Below, in pieces: positions 11,588-22,235 of a stretch of DNA of 64,000 bases. The DNA comes from Anagrus nilaparvatae (taxonomy: Eukaryota; Arthropoda; Insecta; Hymenoptera; Mymaridae). Below the pieces are notes generated by a model. It was not told the origin of the DNA, searched no databases, and was given only the letters and a program-made list of their open reading frames with translations. The stretch spans positions 434,001-498,000 of the forward strand of contig JAKSXM010000266.1 in NCBI GenBank assembly GCA_022575985.1. Reading direction: 5' to 3'. Made by a program: the position numbers and the translations under genes. The stretch's first letter is position 1. The number at the start of each line of letters is the position of its first letter.

Positions 11588-11663
11588 CTGCTTAGCCGCA
11601 TTAGGTTTAATAGAGAATAGTGCAACTAATGTCGTAGCAGCCATGCTTGTTTCACCATTAATG
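11588..11663 (+). CDS. Exon of a DUF389-type membrane protein gene (host gene)
   Basis: A T-rich acceptor (ttttttag) precedes an open 76-nt exon that ends ATG before a consensus donor gtaagt. After one leading base it reads CLAALGLIENSATNVV then AAMLVSPLM. This matches the conserved core of DUF389 (TIGR00341) proteins, where GLI-SS--VVIASMLVSPLM is typical. These are multi-pass membrane proteins of unknown function. The exon ends in phase 0 and the next exon (22048) continues the same motif with GPVM, so the pair is mutually supporting. Other exons were not found in the window. Confidence 0.65.
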
Positions 11664-11814
11664 GTAAGTTATTCTACATTCTTATTTAAAAATAGGTATT
11701 ATTAAAAAAACAATTTGCATGCATGATAGAGGAAACATAACGACAAAAGAAAATTTCTGGTTTCGAAAGCACCAAATGGGCCTCACAGGGCCAAATTTTA
11801 AAATTTGAAACAGA

Positions 11815-12458
11815 TGTAACGTCAGGTCAAATTGACCTTAAATAAAAGGGTTATTGTTATTAACAATCAAAAGTCAATGGTTGCTCAATATCAGGCATGA
11901 CTTGGTAAAATATACTAAGCGTTATTAATTTAACACCTGAGCAAACATACATGTATATTTCGAGCATTTATCAGCTCATCGGGCGTTGGCCCACGTACGT
12001 AAGACCTTGACATAGAACTTCCCCCATAATTAAAATTAGTAATAGATTTGGTGACTAGGCAAAAAGCTCTTATCACTATATATAGAGGTACAATCCGAAG
12101 GTTCGTTCTCTTTAATCTGCTAGCAATTACGCGACGAGTTTCAGTTCACAAATCCAGTGCCCAACGTTCGAGTACACTTACTTTTCCAAGTGATCTTAGC
12201 AGTTGGATTTTAACAAATTAAGGACTTCCAGTTGGACCTTAAGTAGTAATCATAGTAAGCACGTTGTAAGTTATCATAAGACAAATTATAAACTAATAAG
12301 TAAATAATAGAAATAAAAGTAGTTATTAATTAATTATCTTAAATCGATTTGAACCTAATCCTTTCCCGCCGTTTAGTGTCACTTAGACGCAAGGCAAATA
12401 AGGTAATCGCATTAATAATAATTTCACACGCTTTTCTGGTATAAATTTAGACGTAACA
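11815..12458 (+). repeat. 5' LTR of the gag-only element
   Basis: At 644 bp it is longer than its 3' partner. A TATA-like box (actatatatagagg) lies near 12075, about 260 bp in. It ends agacgtaaca before the primer binding site. Confidence 0.85.
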
Positions 12459-12480
12459 AGTTTGGGATCTCGTCCGCGAT
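12459..12480 (+). promoter_or_regulatory. Primer binding site
   Basis: Immediately after the 5' LTR, tttgggatctcgtccgcg resembles the TGG-GGCTCGTCCGGGAT class of retroelement primer sites (tRNA 3' end complement), with mismatches. Confidence 0.5.
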
Positions 12481-13117
12481 AAATTTTTGGTTCAAATCAA
12501 AATTTTAAAATTTTCAAGTTTTTTTTTGTGATTTAACTACCTTTATTATTATTATTTACAGATTAGTTTACAAATAATAAAGTTAAAAAAAAAATTTTAC
12601 TGTAAATTTATTTGTCATTTTTTTTTTTTTGAGAAGGTAAAAATTCAAAATTTAAAAAATTTTTTTTAATATTCTTATATATGTTTATAAAAATTTATAT
12701 TAAACGCTGCTGGTGTAATTAAAATATCATACAAAATAATTTTGATTATACGTGTCATTTTTTGTTAAGAGATAATTCATACAGTAATTTAATTTAAATA
12801 TTATTCAAAAAAGATTAATATATAAATTTTTTTTATCCTTGATAAAATATTTTTATGAATAGAAATTGATTGAGTAAACCTAAGTTTTTATCTAATTCAA
12901 AGTCAGTATTAACATATTTAGTTAATTTTGTTTAAAAAAAAAAAAATTAAAATTTTTTTTAAATTGATTTTTCAATAAAATTGTATTTTATTAAGTAATT
13001 TTTTTTGTTAGTATCAGTCATTTTATCTGAAATATATTAAATAATTTTTTTTTTCTTCTCATATTTAAAGTCTTTTTCTTGTAAAGGCAAATTTATTATC
13101 CCCATATTTTTTTTTTC

Positions 13118-14530
13118 TTGGCAAACACACAAATTGCATATTTAGAAAAACAACTGCTGGCTAAAGAGCCGTTAGTAACTAAATCGTTTGAAATTTTAAA
13201 AGAGCACGCGGAAGGTAAATTCGAAATACCAAACGATTCAGATATAAGGGTAGTGCTAGGAGCGTACCAATGTTATTACGAGGAAAACACACAAATTTTA
13301 GAAGGGGACATTGATGACGCGGCTAAAGAGTTAATAACGGATTTTGCACAGTTTATTTCAATACTAAAAATGAAACTATTATTTAAAGATAAATTTTTTG
13401 TAGAATTGTTTAAAAAATTAAAAGATGCTCAAACTGAACCATCAGTTATGGTAGATATAATATCAGCAAAGTCTGAAGAAGTTAGTGCGTGGTCAGTATA
13501 CACAGATTTCAGGGTAAATGAAATCTTTAGAAATTTTATTAAAGTAGATTCAAATAAAATGTGTACCACAAATTTTGACTATATTAGATATATGTATGAG
13601 AAAATGCAGTCGTTCAGTGGTAAATCAATTCCAAACGAATTTAAAAAATAATTTAATAAGTTAAAGTATTCGGTGGAAAATAAAGAGTTATTGGAAAAAC
13701 TATGCAAGATCCTGAAATTTTTCTAGTTTTAAACGAGTTAAATTAAAAAGGTTTATATCCAGAGCACGTTATTTCGGCCCTTAGTTCACTCGAAACAATA
13801 AGAAAATCTATTACGTCAAACATAGAGGAAAATTTGAGAAAAAATTCTGAAACATCATTAACATCAGAAATCAGTAAAGCTTTAGCATTTAATTTAAAAT
13901 ATGAAATTATTAAAAATAATTTACGTAGTAACCAAATTACGCCACAAAATTATCATGTAGACGATAGTAAAAGTATTAATTATGGACATAGCACTCAAAA
14001 TCAAACACATCATCGAGGTCATGAAAATTGGCCCTCAACGATGTACCACACCCCACCTTGCGAAAGCATTTCTTCTCCGCCTTTAAAAATTCAAGAGGGG
14101 GAAGTCAACAAAATTCAAGGTCCCTCTCGTTTTCACATTCTCAACAGCAAAACTTTCTAAACCCGTTACATAATAGAAATACAGGTATAGAACCCGACCC
14201 GAGTTCGATTTTTATAAGAAATTATGAATTAACAAATATAAGAGCGTTGTCAATTAAAGACGCCTTTGAGTACATTCCGAGGTTCAATGGAATTAAAAGC
14301 GAGTTTAAAACAATAAGTTTTATTAGTCAAAATAATCAGATTCAATCAGCCAAATTTTCAGAGGGGAGTCAATTAAATTGTTTTTATTGCAAAAAAGTCG
14401 GTCATATGATTAAACATTGTAGGAAAAGAAGGTTTATAAATCAAAAGAGATTGATACAAGTACAGGCGACGGAAAAGCCCAGCGCTAACCTCAGAAGTGT
14501 GCCAGGCCACCCCTGTCAAGGGAATCAGTA
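13118..14530 (+). pseudogene. gag of the LTR element, frameshifted
   Basis: The first block (13118-13651, about 177 codons) has no ATG at its start; the frame opens with TTG in a T-run, so the true start may be lost or non-ATG. The second block (13834-14160) and third block (14028-14531) are in other frames. The third has a capsid-like stretch (IKDAFEYIPRFNGIKSEF) and a nucleocapsid knuckle CFYCKKVGHMIKHC that fits C-X2-C-X4-H-X4-C. Two or more frameshifts separate the blocks. Gag would coat element RNA. Confidence 0.65.
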
Positions 14531-14574
14531 AATTAAAATCTTAGATTTTTATCTTAGCAGAATCTTTGATCAAT

Positions 14575-15075
14575 AATTTAGCAGAACCTTCAATTCATAA
14601 TTTAGTGCAAATTCTGTTGCCCAATTTGGTACAAATTCCGTTTCCTAAATTAGCGCAAACTCCGTTACAAAATTTAGTTCAAACTTCGAAACCCAATTTA
14701 GCACAAACTTCGACTTCTAAATTAGCACAAACTTCGTACAAAATTTAGTTCAAACTTCGAACCCCAATTTAGCACCAACTTCGACCCCTAAATTGGCACA
14801 AACTTCGTTACAAAATTTAGTTTAAACTTCGAAACCCAACTTAGCACAAACTTCGACCCCTAAATTGACACAAACTTCGCTGCAAAATTTAGTTCAAACT
14901 TCGAAACCCAATTTAGCACAAACTTTGACCCATAAATTGGCACAAACTTTGTTACAAAATTTAGTTCAAACTTCGGTTACCAATTTATCACAAACTTCGG
15001 CAAATAAATTGCACAAATTTCGACATCTGATTTAGTACAAAATCAGATAATAGATTTAGCACAAATTTCAACCCC
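14575..15075 (+). repeat. Tandem 72-bp repeats (24-residue units) after gag
   Basis: About six copies alternate aatttagttcaaacttcgaa, aatttagcacaaacttcgac and aaattggcacaaacttcg. In frame they code NLVQTSKPNLAQTSTPKLAQ-type units. Small indels break the frame between copies, so it looks like a decayed low-complexity C-terminal domain. Confidence 0.8.
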
Positions 15076-15504
15076 TAAGTTAGTTCAAAAATCAGAACCT
15101 CAGCAAAACACCAACAGAACTTATATAGTTTCGTCAGAAGGCAGTAATAAAACTAATAAACCCTTTGCAAATTCCTTTAAATTCCGCAGCAGGTCCCGTA
15201 ACTCAGAAAGCAGGTCCCATAATTCAGGTAGCAGGTCCTTCAAGCTCTGATTAAAAAACATTGAGTTGTTTGTCAACGCGCGTATTTCATCTTAATACAA
15301 ACGACTCCTTGTTAAATTCGGATTTAAGGAAAATTCTTTGGTTAGACCTGGTTATAAAGTATTAGAAATAAATCCAATAGAAAATGTTAAAAAAAATAAT
15401 CTTATGTTAAATGCAAGGAAATTTGTAAAATTTAGTATTATTTAAATTTAAAATCTTAGGAACACAAATTAAGGTAAATTTTAAGGATATAGATTAATAA
15501 TTAT

Positions 15505-15835
15505 TTAATCGTTTTACAGTAAAGGTCAGGAAACTGACTGGTCGTCCTAAAATCAAAACTTAGCTTTTGAGTCGTTTTACAGTAAAGGTCAGCAAACTGG
15601 CTGGTCGTCCTAAAATCAAGACTTAGCTCTTGAGTCGTTTCTCTTAAAGTTCAGCAAACTGGCTGGTCGTTTTAATTTTAAGATAAAGCTTATGAACCGT
15701 AGTACAGTAAGGGTCAAGAAACTGATTGGTCATCTTAAAATCAAGATTTAGTTCTAGAGTTATTTTTAGTAAAGCTCAGGAAACTGGCTGGTCGTTTTAG
15801 TTTTTAAATAAAGCCACTGAGTTGATTTATTTTGT
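15505..15835 (+). repeat. Five tandem copies of a ~63-68 bp unit
   Basis: Units share cagtaaaggtcagcaaactg and gctggtcgtcctaaaatcaa and end gcttttgagtcgtt. No coding frame is maintained. The array lies between gag and the pogo-like MITE. Confidence 0.8.
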
Positions 15836-15855
15836 TTTAAATTGTAAGGGTAGTA

Positions 15856-16544
15856 CAGCATAATTCCAATTATCATGAATCGTCGGGACATGGGAGTTGC
15901 CGGATAATCAAAAATGCCGGATTATCAAATGTTCATACGTAAACTGTTGATTCAGGTTTTAAAAAAATAATAATTATACTAAAGAAATAATTTTAAATTC
16001 TAACATAAGTTTTGAAAAAATTTTTTCTAATACTATATTATAAAAAAAATTTCTCCTTTTAAGAGGTCAAAAAACGTAGGGTGATCGAAGCTGTTAATTT
16101 AGGCTAATAAACATTAAAATTTTTTTTATATCAATAACAGGAAACACTAAAAATATCAAAAATCCTCTGCGGCAGGTCGAATTTCTCTCATTCGTATACT
16201 CAGAAGTTCAATAAAAAAATTTTAATTGCTTTTTTAAGAAGTAGAGATTGAAGCAATATGACACATGTTTAAAAAAAAATCATATAAAATATTAATTAAC
16301 ACTACATATTAAATATAATTGAATTACAAACAGACCTTGAAGGCTACTAATGGTTTCTAATTTATGTCATTTTATTTTATTCTATTTACTTAACGGAAAT
16401 ATATTTTTGTAAAAAAATTTTTTTTTCTATAAATATAAAAATAAAAAGAAAATTTAAAAAAAATACATTTGAGCTTGATCCAAAAAAGTGCCGGATTATC
16501 AAATGTTCCGGTTTATTGGATGCCGGATAATTGGAATTCTGCTG
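15856..16544. mobile_element. Pogo-like MITE, 689 bp
   Basis: The ends are CAGCATAATTCCAATTATC and the inverse of CAGCAGAATTCCAATTATC, flanked by a TA duplication (15854-15855, 16545-16546). Subterminal copies of gccggattatcaaatgttc occur near both ends. CAG ends and a TA target site are the signature of pogo/Tigger elements of the Tc1/mariner superfamily. There is no transposase inside. Confidence 0.85.
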
Positions 16545-17179
16545 TACTTATATTAGAAATAAAATTACTTGTGAAGTTGTTAATCATTTGGTAATTATGG
16601 TTCTTAGTATATTGTTATTAAAATCTGATGAAGGACATGCATTATTTGCTTTTAGGATTAAGTAAAACTAATATTTGATGTTTAGCATTTTTCAGAAAAA
16701 AAATATTTGTCAGGAAATAATTACAAAATTAATAATGGTGTTAATGTTATACTCTTTATTCGTAAGGCAGATTATTACAATATATTAATCAGGTTCAGTA
16801 GTGGAATTTTAATGAAGGATGCACAGTTTCCAAAATATCTGCCAATTTCCAAATCTGATGAAAAATAGAGTTATCAGCTACTAGCTCGAAGAGTATCATC
16901 CTAAAATAAATAAAATATGAATTAAAAGAATGTGGGCATAAATCTATTGAAGCATTCGTTTTAGTATAAAAGTTGGTTAAAGTAGCTAACAAGGAAGGCA
17001 AATCATTGTAGAAATTTAAGGTCAAGAATATATTTCATGAGTAAAAAAAAAAAAAATTAATATAAATAAATAAACATATATATATTTAAATTTGCATTAC
17101 AGCTTGGTATTCATATCACAAATTTTAAGTTTAGTAGTCTGATAGAACAATTTTCAAAAATAATTAAATTAAATTGTAA

Positions 17180-18835
17180 AGTTTTTAGTGCAGCTCCGTA
17201 GTTAACGGAGCCGTACTCAAAAAAATATAAATAAAAAGTTTTTAGTTCAGTTCTGTAGTTTGGCAGAGCCGCACAAAAAGAATTTAAAGCCAAATTCTAA
17301 CGTAAAAAAAAAAAAAGTCTCAGCATATCAGAAAATATGCTGAGATTTTGTAAAAATTAAGTAAGAAATTTTTTTTAAAGTTCAAAATATATAACTTTCA
17401 AAAATATCAGCATATCAGAGAAAATGCTGAGATTTTAATTAATGGTTAAAAATTTTTTTTTTTTAAGTTCTTAAAGTATAAGTCAGATTTTTCTCAGTGA
17501 TATATAAAAATGTCAGCATATCAAAAAATATGCTGAGATTTTATAAAAAAAAAAAAAAAATAATAATTATTTTTCAAGATTTTTTTTTGGAGCAGATCGC
17601 TCATCGAACGATCTGCGCGTGTCAAAATAATTAATTTTTTCAAATTTTTTTTTTCCCATTTTTTACGATCCAAATTTTCGACAAAGTTTTCTTTTTGTTA
17701 GTCAGAAAAAGTCACTAAATGTTTTATTTTAATAATAGAACTTTGTCAAAGATTTGGATAATTTAACAAAAATAGAGTTCAACAAAGGTCAAAATACCTA
17801 AAACGGCATGGTAGTATGAAGAAAAACAACCCATGTATCAGCGGCAGTGCCATAAGAAAATTCAAGCATCCCAATCATTACAAAGAAATTGGATAGTTTT
17901 AAACATTAGAGAAAAGGAGACGGAAAATAGAAAAGCAGACGTTAAATTCAAATACACACCAATACAAGCATACAAAATTAGTAAATTATCAGATTATTAA
18001 TAATTGTATGATATTCTTAGCATTTAATGTATGATTTTTTAGATTAGTTTAAGATAGTATTAATATTAATTAAAAGTTAAGAATCTATATAAAGAGATAA
18101 AAATAATGATAATATAATTGTTTATATACAAAGGTACATAACCTAAAATAGAAAATAATACTTACTTCGCCATTAGCATCCATTATTATTATTGTCAACA
18201 GGAACACTAATTGATTTATAAAGTTTAACTATTAAATCTTTTGATTTCACTGTATTTTAACTAATTATAATAATGATTGTTGTGTTAAATTAGATAAAAT
18301 ATATAGTATACGTGACAACATGTGAGAATTCACGAATACACTAAAATGGTGTAAATGTGAAGCCGGTAAAATAGAAGTTTGAAAAACTTCCACCGACGGC
18401 GCCAGTAATATAGTTTAAAATAAAGCGCAAAATTTAAATTTAAGTTTTAAGAAATTGTTTGTTGTGTTTTTTGTAAAGTGCTAAAATTAAATTCAAGTTA
18501 AATTTTTTTTTGTTGCGTTTTCGTAAATTGTCGTTTAGAAAATCAAGTTACAAATTAATGCTATTTTTAAAGATCATTTTTTTTTTTTAGAGAGCAGATT
18601 CCACGTTCAGGAAATCTGCTCCCGGATAAAATAATTATATTATAAATAAAATAAAAATAATATTAATAAAATTTTTGTGAAAGCACCTAGAGCTTTAGTT
18701 TTAAGGAGTGGAGAGAAGGATATATAACGTAAAATTAGGAGAATTTTACTTTTTAATTGTAAAAGCACCTAGTGCTTTAGTTTTAAGGAGTGGAGAGAAG
18801 AGTAGTTAACGTAAAATTAGAAAAATTTTACTTTT
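17180..18835 (+). repeat. Series of small tandemly duplicated hairpins
   Basis: Hairpins follow one another in the 3' non-coding part of the LTR element. gctccgtagttaacggagc (near 17190) has a degenerate copy near 17250. cagcatatc...atatgctgag occurs three times (near 17318, 17406, 17511). gcagatcg/cgatctgc lies near 17591, gagcagatt/aaatctgctc near 18593, and two tandem ~100-bp units with aagcacctagagctt lie at 18680 and 18766. They are spaced by A/T runs. Confidence 0.75.
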
Positions 18836-19056
18836 TAGATCAAAAATATTCAGTTAACCCCTAGAACTGAGCCAATTCAAATTTTTCACCTAAATTTAAC
18901 TTAAAGTGCAACTTGGAAGTCAAATTAAATTAACGTTTAGATTTTATTAGTAAATTGAAATTCGTATTAACTTTGATAAATTATACTTCGGATCTTGCCT
19001 ACTATAAAATCTAAACAAAAATTTGTTTTACAAATTTTTTCCATTAAGGAGGGAAG

Positions 19057-19367
19057 TGTAACGTCAGGTCAAATTGACCCTAAATAAAAGGGTTATTGTT
19101 ATTAACAATCAAAAGTCAATGGTTGCTCAATATCAGGCATGACTTGGTAAAATATACCAAGCGTTATTAATTTAACACCTGAGCAAACAAACATGTATAT
19201 TTCGAGCATTTATCAGCTCATCGGGCGTTGGCCCACGTACGTGAGACCTTGACATAGAACTTCCCCCATAATTAAAATTAGTAATAGATTTGGTGACTAG
19301 GCAAAAAGCTCTTATCACTATATATAGAGGTTGGTTACGCTTTTCTGGTATAAATCTAGACGTGACA
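19057..19367 (+). repeat. 3' LTR of the gag-only element, internally deleted
   Basis: It is 311 bp and nearly identical to both ends of the 5' LTR but lacks the middle: the match runs through the TATA-like box (tatatatagagg), skips about 333 bp, then resumes at acgcttttctggtataaatc. It is preceded by a purine tract (aaggagggaag, 19046-19056). Confidence 0.85.
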
Positions 19368-19585
19368 TAGATAATACAACTGTTTTCATTTAAATTTGAT
19401 TGATCTCACGCCGTTGTTTCGGGGTTACGCTAAAGTAGCTTCAACAAAATATTTATGCCTACATTTTGTGCAAAAATAAATTTTTTGAGATCACTCAAAT
19501 TTAAATGAAAACAGTGGTTTTAACTGTGTCAAATTTAAAAATTGGGCCATATGAGGCCTATTTGGTGCTTTATGACCAGAAAGCT

Positions 19586-20490
19586 ATTACTGGATTTTAT
19601 ATACAGTTCAGGTCCAAGTTTTATAAAATTCTAATTTAAATACACTTTTTCAAGTATTTTTCATTTATTTAATCAGGTTTAATTCATTGCTTCAGATTCT
19701 TACCCATAAAAACATCTAGGATTTTATAAAGAGCCATTACGATGAATTCCCAATAAACCTGTTCAAGTGATTACTGTTTTTTCTACTTCTTTATGATGAA
19801 TACCAAATTGCATATTAATTTAAAACCAGCTTCTAAACAGGGTCTAACTTATGTGAACATAAAAGTTTATTGGGAATTCATCAATATGGTTTATTACTAA
19901 GTTCTGGATGTTTGTAAGAGTAAGTATCATAAGCCATGGATTTATCCTGTTTGCATAATTGAAAATTATTTGTAAACAAAATCCAAACTAGAATGTATAA
20001 TCAAATTTTGACCTAAAAAAATATAAAATCCATGTAATTAGTATTTTACAAGTATAGCTTCATTGATGCGTTCTAAAAAAGCATTGGAAAGCCATTACTG
20101 GATTTTATATACAGTTTATATCCAAATTTTATAAAGTTCTAATTTAAATTTACTTTGTCAAGTAGTTTTCATTTATTTAAGCAGGTTTAATACATTGCTT
20201 CTGGTTCTTACCCATAAAAACATCCAGGATTTTAGAAAGAGCCATTATGATGAATTCCTAATAAACCTGTTCAAATGATTACTGTTTTTTCTACTTCTTT
20301 ATTGGTGAATACAAAATTGAATTTTAATTTAAAACCAACTTCTAAACAGAGTCTAACTTATGTAAACATAAAAGTTTATTGGAAATTCATCGATATGGTT
20401 TATTACCAAGTCCTGGATTTTTGTACGAGTAAGAATCATAAGCCATGAATTCATCCTGTTTGCATAATTGAAAATTATTTGATAATCAAA
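19586..20490. repeat. Two tandem ~510-bp palindromic units
   Basis: attactggattttatataca occurs at about 19587 and again at about 20096, and the following ~400 bp are alike. Inside each unit, gaattcccaataaacctg pairs with the inverse near gtttattgggaattcatc, and two outer segments also pair (gttcttacccataaaaacat against the gtaagaatcataagcc side). It is non-coding and lies in the DUF389-type intron. Confidence 0.75.
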
Positions 20491-21334
20491 ATAATAATTA
20501 TTGTAAACCTGGTGAATCTTGTCTGCACTTCACTTCAATTAAATTAATCACTTTTACTTTTAATTTTCGGTATGATTTTTACCTATGATATAAAATAACT
20601 TAAAACAAAATAAAGATACTCTGATTTATGAATAAACTTTGGCCTTTTATATTAACTTTAATAATAGTTTAATAATTAATAACTTTTAATCTTTTAAATC
20701 TAATATCAATTATAATAATTATCAATTTTCTGTGTCAAGACTTTTGACATGAACTTTTTCATGTCTGTGCTCGCAAAGGCCTGGCGCGGGAATGAATATT
20801 TTAGGCGTCTTTTTATTTGTTTCTGCGGTCCAGCCGTTCCGCCTGTTGGTTCGGCCGTCGCGTTTCTTTATCGATATTTATCTTTTGTTTTAGGCCGCGG
20901 TAATTAGAAATATCTAATTATGAAAGATTAAACTTTCATTACAAAGTAAAATTTTATTTCAGCACAAATATTAATTCCTAATAAATATTTTTTATTTTTT
21001 TTTTTATTTATTAAACGAATTAACGGGACTTGCCCTTTACATTCTATTATATAATTATTTTATGAATTTTTATATATGTTACTTACTAAATAAAGCTTTT
21101 ACAATGTAATAAAGTTAGTTTATAGTAGAGAAAAAAAAATTTTAATTTTAAAAAAACAATAGATTTATGAAAATTTATTCAATAAAACATATATATTTTA
21201 AATAAATTTAGCAACAAATTTCTTTAAGCTTTTATAAAAGCCAATTTCACTGCTGTTAGTGATATGAGCTGCCTGTGAGCCTGTGAGCTCAATGTGACAA
21301 AGCTGTATAAGAAAAATTATCTGTTTAATGTAAA
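20491..21334. other. Intron sequence, no gene seen
   Basis: A locally GC-richer block (about 20765-20905, with gcctggcgcgggaatg and ggtccagccgttccgcc) has no open frame. The rest is AT-rich. Confidence 0.4.
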
Positions 21335-21862
21335 CTTTTGCTGAAATAAAAATTTGCTTAGCTTAGGCCATAGAACTTCACCTTACAACATTTTTGGCCC
21401 AAAAGTTATAATATATTTATTAGGAATTAATATTTGTGCTGAAATAAAATTTTACTTATCTTAGGCCATAAAATTTTATCTTACAACATTTATGGGCCGA
21501 ATGTTTAATTATATAATAAAAGTAGATCCATTACGAAATCAAATAAATTTTAATCGTAAAAACCTTATTTTCTGGACCCAAAAACTTCAAATTCAGATGA
21601 GCTTGTGATTAGGAAACAACAAGACTTAACTTAGTTTTAATTATACTTTAATTTATTAAAGTTTTAAATTTATTATTAATTTAATCACCATCAGTATTTT
21701 GAAATATACTTTTGCGTAAATTAAATTTTTACTTAGCTTAGGCCATATAATTTCATCTCACAACATTAATGGCCCAAAATATATTTAATAGGTTATAATA
21801 TATTTAATAGGAATTTATACTTGGCTTAAATTAAATTTTTACTTAGCTTAGGCCATCTTCTA
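21335..21862. repeat. Dispersed ~95-bp direct repeats
   Basis: The unit ttacttagcttaggccata, followed by cttacaacatttttggccc, occurs near 21350, 21450, 21728 and 21838 with divergence. It lies just upstream of the second DUF389-type exon. Confidence 0.65.
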
Positions 21863-22047
21863 TACCAATAATTAAAAATAATTGTTTTTTAGCCAAAAAA
21901 TCCAAAAAATGAATTCTGGCACCCAATAAATATATTAACATCAAATACATTTTAAACTAGATAGCGCATTGCATCATTGAATAATAATTTTTATAATACA
22001 TCTCTACATATAAATTATTACATTTCAAGTTTTAATTTTAATTTTAG

Positions 22048-22235
22048 GGACCGGTTATGTCTTTAACATTTGGATCAATTATAGCTGACAAGAAATTACA
22101 ATATAATGGGTTTAAAAGTCTTGCATTAGGAATCATAGTATCCGTAGTCTTTGGTTTTATATTTGGATTAATACTAGGAACTACTGAAATGCCATGGGGA
22201 TATAACGATTGGCCTACCGATGAAATGAAAGGAAG
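22048..22235 (+). CDS. Next exon of the DUF389-type membrane protein gene
   Basis: The acceptor is attttag. The exon begins GGACCGGTTATG in phase 0, giving GPVMSLTFGSIIADKKLQ, followed by a transmembrane segment (SLALGIIVSVVFGFIFGLIL) and WPTDEMKGR. These are the features that follow PLMGP in DUF389 proteins. The likely donor is gtatta after AG (phase 2); reading on instead gives a TAA two codons later. The intron back to 11663 is 10,384 bp and full of nested elements. Function is unknown. Both exons read cleanly, so the gene is probably live. Confidence 0.65.

Larger units (their letters stand above)
11815..19367 (+). mobile_element. Gag-only LTR retrotransposon with unequal LTRs
   Basis: The LTRs begin TGTAACGTCAGG and end in ACA. 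The target-site duplication is CAGA (11811-11814) and TAGA (19368-19371), one change apart. The inside holds a broken gag, tandem repeats, a pogo-like MITE and hairpin repeats, but no protease, reverse transcriptase or integrase motif was found. It must therefore have been mobilised by a relative. The superfamily is uncertain: the 4-bp duplication and one CCHC knuckle suit Ty3/gypsy. Confidence 0.8.
11748..19585. mobile_element. Foldback MITE split by an LTR element
   Basis: The left arm (11748-11814) and the right arm (about 19516-19585) are inverted copies: ttctggtttcgaaagcacca on the left against tggtgctttatgaccagaaa on the right, both followed inward by the gggcc palindrome and aaatttga-acag. 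Inside the right half, gttttcatttaaatttgatt (from 19379) pairs with its inverse ending near 19512. Removing 11815-19371 restores a continuous arm that aligns base for base with the opposite arm. Confidence 0.8.

Noticed and set aside
16795..17293. Minus-strand ORFs inside the LTR element
   Set aside because: They overlap hairpin repeats and show no similarity to any element protein.
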